From NCBI RefSeq assembly GCF_030149515.1, contig NZ_JASBRI010000013.1:145094-209093 (forward strand): DNA of 64,000 nucleotides. Direction: 5' to 3'. The position numbers were made by a program, and so were the translations under genes. Every line of letters starts with the position of its first letter. Position 1 is the stretch's first letter. The notes beneath the pieces are model-generated. The model was not told where the DNA came from. It worked only from the letters and a program-made list of their open reading frames with translations, and ran no database searches. Positions 24,996 through 33,349 of the stretch are shown here, one piece after another. This DNA comes from Maricaulis sp. (GTDB lineage: Bacteria; Pseudomonadota; Alphaproteobacteria; Caulobacterales; Maricaulaceae).

Positions 24996-26861
24996 ATGAC
25001 TCAGGATGATCGCCCCCACGGATCCGCGGGATCGATGCGCACGGCCGATGCGGACGCGCTGGACGGCCTGCTGCCGCTTGCGTTGGATGCGGCTGGTGAG
25101 CTGATATTACTGCGCGGCTTTGGCGGCCGGGTCCTCTACGTCAATTCGGCTTTCCTCGATGCCTTCGGCGGTGCGCGTTCGGACTGGGTCGGGCGCTGGT
25201 TCTCCGTGGCTCCGCCGATCTCCGGCGGCGATGCGCGCCGCTATGAAATGCTCATGCGCACCCGGTCGGGACCCTTGTGGATCGAATGGGATGAACGTCT
25301 GCTGCCGGGCGGCAAGGGCGTGATCTCGGTCGGGCGCGATGTGACGCGCCGCCGCGAGGCGCACGAGGACCTGGAAGCCTCCCAGCGCGCCAAGTCCCTC
25401 TTCTTCGCCGCCGTCACCCACGAGCTGCGCACGCCGCTGGCCGGAGCGCTGGGGGTGGCACGCCTCATGGAAGCCACGCCGCTGCGGCCCGACCAGGCCG
25501 ACTATATCCGCTCCATGGCGGCCTCGGCCGAGCATGCGCTGGCCATGGTCGACGATATTCTGGACCTGTCGCGTCTGGAGGCCGGAAAGCTGGAATTGCG
25601 CCCCGAAGAAGTCGATGTCGCTGCCCTGGTGCGTGACACGGTCGAACTCGCGGCGCCACGGGCCCAGGAAAAGGGTCTGGAGATCGGTGTGGTTCACGCC
25701 GCCGGCGCGCCGTCCCGGATCGAGGGCGACGCGGCGCGGATCAAGCAGATCCTGTTCAACCTCATCGGCAATGCCGTAAAATTCACCGGCGAGGGCGGGG
25801 TGCGCATCGATGTCGCCAATGCGCCGGGATCGGACGGCCGGGCCCGCCTCGCCATCTATGTCAGTGACACGGGACCGGGTATTTCCGAGGCTGACCAGGA
25901 CAAGCTTTTCGAGCATTTCGAGCGTGGTGCGGCCGAGCGCAACGGTGCGGAAAGCGGGGCCGGTCTCGGCCTGGCCATGGTCCGCCGTCTGGTCGAGGCG
26001 ATGGGGTCCACCATGGGTGTGGAAAGCCGCCTCGGCGAAGGCGCGAAATTCTGGGTGGTCTTCGACCTGCCCGTCCTGGAGGCGCCGGACACGGCGCCGC
26101 TGGCCGGCAAGCGCGTGGCCGTGGTGTCGGCCCAGCCGGTTCTGTCTGCCAGCCTCGCCGATCAGCTGACCGCGCTCGGCGCCGACGCGGTTTGCGTCGC
26201 CGATGCGGGCGAAATGGACCGGATCGGCGGGCGCGAGATCCTGCTGGATGCGGCCTGGACCGGGCCGGACATGCCGGCCGGCGCCGACCGAATCTGGCAT
26301 CTTGTCGCTCCCGCGGAGAAGAAGGCCGTTCTGGAAAGCCGGGCTCGCGACAGTGATGGCTGGTTCGTCAAACCCGTGCGCGCCACCACTCTGATTGCGC
26401 GCCTGGGCGGGACCGCGATAGCGCACGAGGACGACCCGGCGGCGTCAGGGCAACGGCCGGCCTTCCAGCCGGATGTGTCCGATCTTTCCCTTCTGGTCGC
26501 CGAAGACGATCCGGTGAACGCGCTGATCGCCCGTAAATGTCTGGAAAATCTTGGCATATCAGTCACCCTTGTGGCCGATGGCGAGGCCGCCAGCGAAGCG
26601 CTGGCCACGGGCGCGTTCGACGCCGCCCTGCTCGACCAGCGCATGCCTCATTGCGACGGCCCCGATGTCGCGCGCAAGGCCCGGGCGGACGGCCTCACCC
26701 TGCCGCTGATCGCCCTGACGGCGAATGCCTCGGAAGCCGACCGCAAGCTGTGCCTTGAAGCGGGCATGGACGAATTCCTCTCCAAACCTCTCGATCCCGA
26801 CCGGCTCAGTGCGGTGCTGATGCGCTTGTGCCGGAAGGAAAAGCGGGCCAGCATGGGCTGA
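24996..26861 (+). CDS. Hybrid sensor histidine kinase with one degenerate and one intact receiver domain
   Basis: The 621-residue cytoplasmic protein has a PAS domain (about residues 25-115), a HisKA domain with phospho-acceptor His142 in AVTHELRTPLAG, and an HATPase_c domain (NLIGNAVKF, SDTGPGISEADQDKLFEHF, GAGLGLAMVRRLV). A receiver-like domain (about 370-475) follows in which the acidic pair is replaced by Ser-Ala (VAVVSAQPV); Lys459 is kept. The C-terminal receiver is intact, with acidic pair Asp504/Asp505, phospho-Asp547 (LLDQRMPH) and Lys597. No transmembrane helix is visible. The input signal and output partner are unknown. I chose the ATG at 24996; an upstream in-frame start is less likely. 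Confidence 0.9.
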   Translation: MTQDDRPHGSAGSMRTADADALDGLLPLALDAAGELILLRGFGGRVLYVNSAFLDAFGGARSDWVGRWFSVAPPISGGDARRYEMLMRTRSGPLWIEWDERLLPGGKGVISVGRDVTRRREAHEDLEASQRAKSLFFAAVTHELRTPLAGALGVARLMEATPLRPDQADYIRSMAASAEHALAMVDDILDLSRLEAGKLELRPEEVDVAALVRDTVELAAPRAQEKGLEIGVVHAAGAPSRIEGDAARIKQILFNLIGNAVKFTGEGGVRIDVANAPGSDGRARLAIYVSDTGPGISEADQDKLFEHFERGAAERNGAESGAGLGLAMVRRLVEAMGSTMGVESRLGEGAKFWVVFDLPVLEAPDTAPLAGKRVAVVSAQPVLSASLADQLTALGADAVCVADAGEMDRIGGREILLDAAWTGPDMPAGADRIWHLVAPAEKKAVLESRARDSDGWFVKPVRATTLIARLGGTAIAHEDDPAASGQRPAFQPDVSDLSLLVAEDDPVNALIARKCLENLGISVTLVADGEAASEALATGAFDAALLDQRMPHCDGPDVARKARADGLTLPLIALTANASEADRKLCLEAGMDEFLSKPLDPDRLSAVLMRLCRKEKRASMG

Positions 26862-26887
26862 TCCCATCCCCGCGGAGTTTCAGTGAC

Positions 26888-28225
26888 ATGGCCGAAACCA
26901 GTGCGCAGCCAAGGACGACCTGGCTGAAGACCCTGACTGTGTATGCGACACCGGTCATGATCTCGATGCTGATCCTCGGCTTCGCCTCCGGCCTGCCGCT
27001 CTACATGGTATTCCAGAAGCTGTCCTACTGGCTGCGCGATGCCGGGATCGAGCGCTCGACCATCGGGTTTTTCTACTTCGTCACCCTGTCCTATACGCTG
27101 AAATGGTTGTGGGCGCCGGTCATCGACCGCGTGAAGCTGCCGGTCCTGCACCGGCTTCTCGGTGCCCGGCGGTCCTGGATCGTGACGGCGATTGCGGGAA
27201 CCGTGGTCGCGCTGATCGTCATTTCCCAGACCGATCCGCTGGTCAGCCTGGTTCCGGTCGCCATCGCGGCGCTCTTGCTGGCCTATTCCGGCGCCACGCT
27301 TGACGTGGCGATCGATGCCTGGCGGATCGAGTCCGCGCCCAATGACATGCAGGCCAACATGGCCGCGGCCTATTCCTTCGGCTACCGCATCGCCTACATG
27401 ACCTCCGGTCTGGGTCTGGCCATATCGGAATGGGCAGACTGGGACATTTCCTTCCTGGCCATGGCCGGGGCGATGGTCGTTTCCGGCGGTCTTGTCTTCC
27501 TGATGAAAGAGCCCAAGGCCGGTGCGGGCCGGCGCGAGCTGGAAGGCAGTTTCGCGCTGAAGGTCGTGCGGGCGGTCTGGCAACCCTTCAAGGATTTCTT
27601 TGCGCGTCTGGGCTGGTGGATCTTCCCGGTCATCGCGCTGATTTCGCTTTACCGAATCAGCGATTTCACCATGGGTGTCATGGCTGCGCCGCTGTATTCG
27701 GACCTCGATTTCGACCGCGCGGTCGTTGGCGGGATACAGGGCGGACCGGGTCTGGCAGCCACCATGTTCGGCCTGTTCATTGGCGGTGTCGTCGCGTTCC
27801 GGATCGGGTTGATGCGGGCGTTGGTGATTGGCCTGGTGATCACCTTCATCACCAACGGCGCCTATGCCTGGCTGGCGGCCACTGCCCAGCCCGACGATGC
27901 GTGGAAGCTGATGGTGGCGATCGTGGGCGACAATCTGGCCGGAGGCTTTGTCACGACGGTCTTCATCGCCTACCTCTCCAGCCTCGTCGATCCGGCCAGC
28001 GCGGCAACCCAATACGCTTGGGTCAGTTCCTTCTATGCCCTGTTCGCGAAATTCCTGTCGGGTTTTTCCGGCGTGCTGGCGGATGCGGTCGGCTGGGTGA
28101 TGTTCTTCATTCTCACTGCGGCCTGGACCCTGCCTGCGGCAGTCCTGTTGATCGTCGTGATCGCCTATGGGCCCGCCGCCGCGCGCGGCGAATTCAAGTT
28201 CGCCGAACGCGAGACGGTAGACTGA
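26888..28225 (+). CDS. AmpG-like MFS transporter (muropeptide permease family)
   Basis: The 445-residue protein has about 12-14 membrane segments. AmpG features include LILGFASGLPLYMVFQKLSYWLRDAGI, YTLKWLWAPVIDRVKLPVL and the RRSWIV segment. AmpG imports anhydro-muropeptides for cell-wall recycling and, in some species, beta-lactamase induction. The ATG at 26888 lies 26 bp after the hybrid kinase gene, so co-transcription is likely. Its end is 9 bp from the convergent malic enzyme gene. Confidence 0.87.
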   Translation: MAETSAQPRTTWLKTLTVYATPVMISMLILGFASGLPLYMVFQKLSYWLRDAGIERSTIGFFYFVTLSYTLKWLWAPVIDRVKLPVLHRLLGARRSWIVTAIAGTVVALIVISQTDPLVSLVPVAIAALLLAYSGATLDVAIDAWRIESAPNDMQANMAAAYSFGYRIAYMTSGLGLAISEWADWDISFLAMAGAMVVSGGLVFLMKEPKAGAGRRELEGSFALKVVRAVWQPFKDFFARLGWWIFPVIALISLYRISDFTMGVMAAPLYSDLDFDRAVVGGIQGGPGLAATMFGLFIGGVVAFRIGLMRALVIGLVITFITNGAYAWLAATAQPDDAWKLMVAIVGDNLAGGFVTTVFIAYLSSLVDPASAATQYAWVSSFYALFAKFLSGFSGVLADAVGWVMFFILTAAWTLPAAVLLIVVIAYGPAAARGEFKFAERETVD

Positions 28226-28234
28226 TCCCGCGGT

Positions 28235-30520
28235 CTACTCCGCCAGCGGTGTATCCACTTCGTGCTTTTCCGGGTCGTAGGCGGCCAGGGCGGCCAGCGT
28301 GGTGATTTCGCTGACCGAGGCGCCCAGCCGGGCGATCTGCACCGGTTTTTCCACGCCCACCAGCATCGGCCCGATCACGGTCGCCCCGCCGGCCACGCGC
28401 AGGAGTTTGGTGGCAATCGAGGCGGCGTGGATGGCCGGCATGACCAGCACATTGGCGGGGCCTTTCAGACGCGAGAAGGGGTAGAGGAAGCGGTGTGACG
28501 GATCGAGCGCCACATCGACATTCATCTCGCCCTCGTATTCGAAATCCACGCCCCGCTGGTCGAGCAGTCGGACGGCCTCCTGCAGTTTGTCCGAACGGTT
28601 GCCGGAGGGATTCCCGAAGGTGGAGTAGGACAGGAAGGCGACGCGCGGGGTGAAGCCGAAACCCTTGGCCGTTGCCGCGGTTTCCTCGGCAATGTCGGCG
28701 AGCGCCTCGCTGTCGGGAAATTCGGCGATATTGGTGTCGGCGATGAACAGGGTGCGCCCTTTCGCCAGGGCAATCGACATACCCATCACGCGCTGTCCCG
28801 GTGCCGGATCGAGCACTAGGCTGACATCCCCCAGCGCCGCCGCGTAGGAGCGTGTGGTGCCGGTGATCATGCCGTCGGCATCGCCAAGCTTGACCATACA
28901 GGCCGAAAAGACATTGCGGTCATTGTTGACCAGACGCTGCACGTCCCGGCGCAGATATCCCTGACGCTGCAGGCGTTGGTACAGGAAATCGGCATAGTCG
29001 GCATTGCGGTCGGAAACGCGGGCATTGACGATCTCGATGGCATCCTCCGGCACACCTACAAGGCGCATATTGGCCCGTGTGATCTCCTCGCGCCCCACCA
29101 GAACGGCCTTGCCCAATTCCTGGTTCTGGAAGGCATAGGCGGCGCGGATCACCGACGGTTCCTCGCCTTCGGCGAAGACGATGCGGCGGCCATGACCCAT
29201 CACCGCGCCCTGGATACGCTGCAGCAGGGCCGCTGTGGGGTCGAGCCGGCGCGCCAGGAAAGCGCGATAGGCGGTCATGTCCGGAATGGGCTTGCGTGCC
29301 ACACCGGTATCCATCGCCGCCTGGGCGACATAGGGCGGGACATAGTGGATGAGGCGCGGATCGAAGGGTGAGGGGATGATGTAGTCGCGGCCGAAACTGG
29401 GACGCGAGCCGTGATAGGCCGCGGCCACCTCGTCGGGCACGTCCTCCTTGGCGAGGGCGGCGAGCGCCTGGGCCGCAGCGATCTTCATTTCCTCGTTGAT
29501 CGTGCGGGCGCGCACGTCGAGCGCGCCGCGGAAGATATAGGGAAAGCCCAGGACGTTGTTGACCTGGTTGGGGTAATCGGAGCGGCCTGTGGCGATGATC
29601 GCATCCTCGCGCACCGCGCGAACGTCTTCCGGCCTGATCTCCGGATCCGGATTGGCCATGGCGAAAATGATCGGGTCCCTGGCCATGGCCTTGACCATGT
29701 CCTGGGTCACCGCGCCCGCGACCGAGAGGCCGAGGAAGCAGTCCGCCCCCTCCAGCGCATCGGCGAGGGAGCGGCGGCCGGTTTCCACGGCATGGGCCGC
29801 CTTCCACTGGTTCAGCCCGTCGCGGCCGGTATGGATGACACCCTTCGAGTCGCACAGAATGGCGTTTTCCGGCTTCACGCCCATCGCCTTGAGCAGTTCC
29901 AGGACAGCGATCCCCGCCGCGCCGGCCCCGTTGACGACGACCTTGAGATCTTCGATGCGGCGGTCGGTGAGATGGCAGGCATTGATGATGCCGGCGGCCG
30001 AAATGATGGCTGTGCCGTGCTGGTCGTCGTGGAAAACCGGCACGTCCAGCACTTCGCGCAGGCGCTGTTCGATGATGAAGCTCTCCGGCGCCTTGATGTC
30101 TTCCAGATTGATGCCACCGAACGTGTTGCCGATGCGCTTCACGCATTCGATGAAGGCGTCGGCATCGGTCTCCTCGACTTCCACGTCGATGGCGTCGATA
30201 TCGGCAAAGCGCTTGAACAGCACCGCTTTGCCTTCCATCACCGGCTTCGATGCCATCGCGCCCAGATCGCCCAGTCCCAGAATGGCCGTGCCGTTGGAGA
30301 TCACGGCGACCATATTGCCTTTGGATGTGTAGTCGTACACGGCGTCCGGATTGGCGGCGATCGCCTTGACGGGGGCGGCTACGCCCGGACTGTAGGCCAG
30401 CGACAGATCGCGCTGGGTGGCCATCGGCTTGGTCGGGGACAGGGCGAGCTTGCCGGGCACGGGGTCCTTGTGGAAGGCGAGCGCTTCGTCGTCCTCGACA
30501 TGGCTGGTTCTGTCACTCAT
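28235..30520 (-). CDS. maeB: NADP-dependent malic enzyme with C-terminal phosphotransacetylase-like domain
   Basis: The protein decarboxylates malate to pyruvate and supplies NADPH. The 761 residues comprise a malic enzyme portion (about 1-430; DLSLAYSPGVAAPVKAI, VFHDDQHGTAII, the Rossmann motif VVNGAGAAGIAVLELLKAMG, and FAMANPDPEIRPED). A phosphotransacetylase-like portion (about 435-760) contains FAEGEEPSVIRAAY and GDADGMITGTTRSYAAAL. In this family the C-terminal part is usually regulatory and binds acetyl-CoA. The ATG at 30520 is fixed by homology. The gene is divergent from mutS across 101 bp. Confidence 0.95.
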   Translation of the reverse strand: MSDRTSHVEDDEALAFHKDPVPGKLALSPTKPMATQRDLSLAYSPGVAAPVKAIAANPDAVYDYTSKGNMVAVISNGTAILGLGDLGAMASKPVMEGKAVLFKRFADIDAIDVEVEETDADAFIECVKRIGNTFGGINLEDIKAPESFIIEQRLREVLDVPVFHDDQHGTAIISAAGIINACHLTDRRIEDLKVVVNGAGAAGIAVLELLKAMGVKPENAILCDSKGVIHTGRDGLNQWKAAHAVETGRRSLADALEGADCFLGLSVAGAVTQDMVKAMARDPIIFAMANPDPEIRPEDVRAVREDAIIATGRSDYPNQVNNVLGFPYIFRGALDVRARTINEEMKIAAAQALAALAKEDVPDEVAAAYHGSRPSFGRDYIIPSPFDPRLIHYVPPYVAQAAMDTGVARKPIPDMTAYRAFLARRLDPTAALLQRIQGAVMGHGRRIVFAEGEEPSVIRAAYAFQNQELGKAVLVGREEITRANMRLVGVPEDAIEIVNARVSDRNADYADFLYQRLQRQGYLRRDVQRLVNNDRNVFSACMVKLGDADGMITGTTRSYAAALGDVSLVLDPAPGQRVMGMSIALAKGRTLFIADTNIAEFPDSEALADIAEETAATAKGFGFTPRVAFLSYSTFGNPSGNRSDKLQEAVRLLDQRGVDFEYEGEMNVDVALDPSHRFLYPFSRLKGPANVLVMPAIHAASIATKLLRVAGGATVIGPMLVGVEKPVQIARLGASVSEITTLAALAAYDPEKHEVDTPLAE

Positions 30521-30621
30521 CCCCGGTAGGTCCCTGTTTGTTGTGATGTCTGGCGATGCTATGGCGTCTAGCCGCTTCCCACCCTTGCACGCAACTTGAA
30601 ACCTCGCCACCGTTTCGCGCC

Positions 30622-33315
30622 ATGAACGCCCTGACAACGCTCCCGATTCCCGCCGACCGGACGTTTCCCTCCGCCGAGGGCGCAACACCGATGATGGTGC
30701 AGTATCTCGATCTGCGGGCCCAGGCGCCGGCCGATGCGCTGCTGTTCTACCGTATGGGCGACTTCTACGAGCTCTTCTTCGACGATGCGGTGCGCGCGGC
30801 GGCGGCGCTGGATATCGCGCTGACCCGGCGCGGCGAGCATCAGGGTGAGCCGATCCCGATGTGTGGCGTGCCGGCGGCGACGGCCGAAGCCTATCTGGCG
30901 CGGCTGATCAGGGCAGGCTTCAAGGTCGCTGTCGGCGAGCAGACCGAGGATCCCAAGGCAGCCAAGGCGCGCGGCGGATCGAAAGCGGTCGTGCAACGCG
31001 CCATCACGCGCATCGTCACGCCGGGCACGCTGACCGAGGACAGCCTGCTCGATCCGCGCTCGTCCAACCGGATTGCGGCACTCGCGCGTCTGGCAAGCGG
31101 TGAAGCGGCGATCGCCTGGGCGGAAGTGTCCACGGGCGAGTTCGCGGTGTCGGTCGTGTCGCCGTCCGCGCTCGCTGCGGAACTGGCGGCGATGAACCCG
31201 GCCGAACTCCTGGTCGAGGAGAGCGCATTCTCCGAGGCGGCCGGCCTGGCGCCGCGATCCACGCTGACACCGCTGCCGCGCGCCAAGTTCGACGTGGCCT
31301 CGGCCGAACGTCAGCTCAAGTCCCAGTTCGGTGTGCAGGAACTCACCGCCTTCGGCGATTTCTCCAAAGCCGAGCGGGCGGCACTGGGGGCTTTGCTGGA
31401 CTATCTCGCGCTGTCCCAGGCCGGTGCGCCCGCCAAGCTCGCCCCGCCGCGCCAGGCGCGCGAAGGCAGCGTATTGGCCATCGACCCCGCGACCCGCGCC
31501 AGCCTCGAGATCGAGCGGACTTTGTCAGGAGAGCGTCAGGGGTCATTGCTGGACGCCATCGACCGCACCGTCACAGCGCCCGGCGCGCGGGCGCTGGCCG
31601 AACGTCTGGCGCGGCCGCTGACCGAGGTGGCAGCTATCGAGGCCCGGCTGGATGCGATCGCCTGGTTCGAGCGCGAAGCCGCGGCCCGGCGCGATCTGCG
31701 CGACCGGCTGAAGACGGCGGGCGATGCCGAGCGCGCCCTGTCGCGGCTGCTTCTGGGCCGGGGAGGCCCGCGCGACCTGAAAGCGCTGTCCGGTGCGCTG
31801 CTTGAGGGAGAGGCCATCGCGGCCCGGCTGCTGGACGAAAGGCTCGACACTCCGCCCGGGCAGATCGCCGCGGGGATCGCCGCGTTGACCCTGGCCGACA
31901 AGCCGGGCCTTGCCCGGCTGGTGAACGATCTGGAGCGCGCCATCGCCGACGAGCCGCCGCTTCTGGCACGCGATGGCGGTTTCGTGGCTGAAGGCTGGAT
32001 GCCCGAAATCGACGAAACCCGGCAATTGCGCGATGCCTCGCGCCGGGTCGTGGCCGGCTTACAGCAGACCTATGCCGAAGCCACCGGGGTTTCCAGCCTG
32101 AAGATCAAGCACAACAATGTCCTGGGTTATTTTGTCGAGGTGACGGCCAAGCATGCCGACACGCTGATGGGTGAGGACAGCTTTATCCACCGCCAGACCA
32201 TGGCCAATGCGGTGCGCTTTACAACGACCGAGCTGGCCGAGCTGGAATCGAAGATCGCCAGCGCCGGCGAGCGGGCTCTCGCCATGGAAATGGAGACATT
32301 TTCCAGTCTGTGCGACCGGGTGGAGGCACAGGCCGCCGAAATTCGTTCTGCCACGCGCGCGCTGGCAGAATTCGATGTCTCTTCAGCACTTGCCGAATGG
32401 GCCGAAGAGACCGGCGCATGCAGGCCTCAAGTTAACGATTCATTTACTTTTTCGGTCGAGGGCGGACGCCATCCCGTGGTCGAGCGGGCGTTGGCGAGGT
32501 CCGGCGAGGGACGGTTCACCCCCAATTCCTGCCAATTGGACGGATCGGGGGAAAATGCGGCTCGCCTGAGCTTCGTCACCGGTCCGAACATGACGGGCAA
32601 ATCGACCTATCTGCGCCAGAATGCGCTCATCCTTATGTTGACCCAGGCGGGCATCTACGTGCCTGCCGAAAGGGCCGTCATCGGTGTTGCCGACCGGCTC
32701 TATTCCCGGGTCGGGGCGGCCGACGATCTGGCGCGCGGCCGTTCGACCTTCATGGCCGAGATGATCGAGACGGCGGCTATCCTCAACCAGGCGACGCCTC
32801 GCAGTTTTGTCATTCTCGACGAGATCGGCCGTGGCACGGCGACCTATGACGGCCTGTCGATCGCCTGGGCCGCGGCGGAACACTTGCACGAGGTCAATCG
32901 TTGCCGGGCCCTGTTCGCGACGCATTATCACGAATTGACCCGCCTGGCCGACGATCTGGACGCGGCCGGAAATTGCTCGCTGAAGGCCAAGGAATGGAAG
33001 GGTGAGCTGGTTTTCCTGCACGAAGTGGGACCGGGCGCCGCTGACCGGTCCTACGGGATCGAGGTGGCACGCCGGGCCGGACTGCCACGAAAGGCAGTCA
33101 GCCGGGCGCAATCCATCCTGAAACGCCTGGAATCGGACGGAAAGCCGGCCGCAGCGCTGGACATGCTTCCGCTCTTTGCCGTTGCCGAGCCGGGGCCGGA
33201 GCCCCTTGTCTCGCCGGTCGAGGAGCGTCTCGCCGCGGTCGATGCCGACGGCCTGTCTCCGCGCGAGGCGCTCGAGCTCGTCTATCAGCTGAAATCACTG
33301 GCGAATGAGGCGTGA
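30622..33315 (+). CDS. mutS: DNA mismatch repair protein MutS
   Basis: MutS recognises mismatches and starts methyl- or nick-directed repair with MutL. The 897 residues contain the mismatch-binding domain with the Phe-x-Glu motif ([15 protein letters not shown]). The ATPase domain has the Walker [14 protein letters not shown], the signature [14 protein letters not shown], Walker [18 protein letters not shown], and the ATHYHELT motif. The ATG at 30622 is chosen because the preceding in-frame residues lack family similarity. The next gene, glnD, follows after 34 bp. Confidence 0.98.
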   Translation: MNALTTLPIPADRTFPSAEGATPMMVQYLDLRAQAPADALLFYRMGDFYELFFDDAVRAAAALDIALTRRGEHQGEPIPMCGVPAATAEAYLARLIRAGFKVAVGEQTEDPKAAKARGGSKAVVQRAITRIVTPGTLTEDSLLDPRSSNRIAALARLASGEAAIAWAEVSTGEFAVSVVSPSALAAELAAMNPAELLVEESAFSEAAGLAPRSTLTPLPRAKFDVASAERQLKSQFGVQELTAFGDFSKAERAALGALLDYLALSQAGAPAKLAPPRQAREGSVLAIDPATRASLEIERTLSGERQGSLLDAIDRTVTAPGARALAERLARPLTEVAAIEARLDAIAWFEREAAARRDLRDRLKTAGDAERALSRLLLGRGGPRDLKALSGALLEGEAIAARLLDERLDTPPGQIAAGIAALTLADKPGLARLVNDLERAIADEPPLLARDGGFVAEGWMPEIDETRQLRDASRRVVAGLQQTYAEATGVSSLKIKHNNVLGYFVEVTAKHADTLMGEDSFIHRQTMANAVRFTTTELAELESKIASAGERALAMEMETFSSLCDRVEAQAAEIRSATRALAEFDVSSALAEWAEETGACRPQVNDSFTFSVEGGRHPVVERALARSGEGRFTPNSCQLDGSGENAARLSFVTGPNMTGKSTYLRQNALILMLTQAGIYVPAERAVIGVADRLYSRVGAADDLARGRSTFMAEMIETAAILNQATPRSFVILDEIGRGTATYDGLSIAWAAAEHLHEVNRCRALFATHYHELTRLADDLDAAGNCSLKAKEWKGELVFLHEVGPGAADRSYGIEVARRAGLPRKAVSRAQSILKRLESDGKPAAALDMLPLFAVAEPGPEPLVSPVEERLAAVDADGLSPREALELVYQLKSLANEA

Positions 33316-33349
33316 CGGGATTGAGGCCGCACTCTAGATTGATCGCAAG

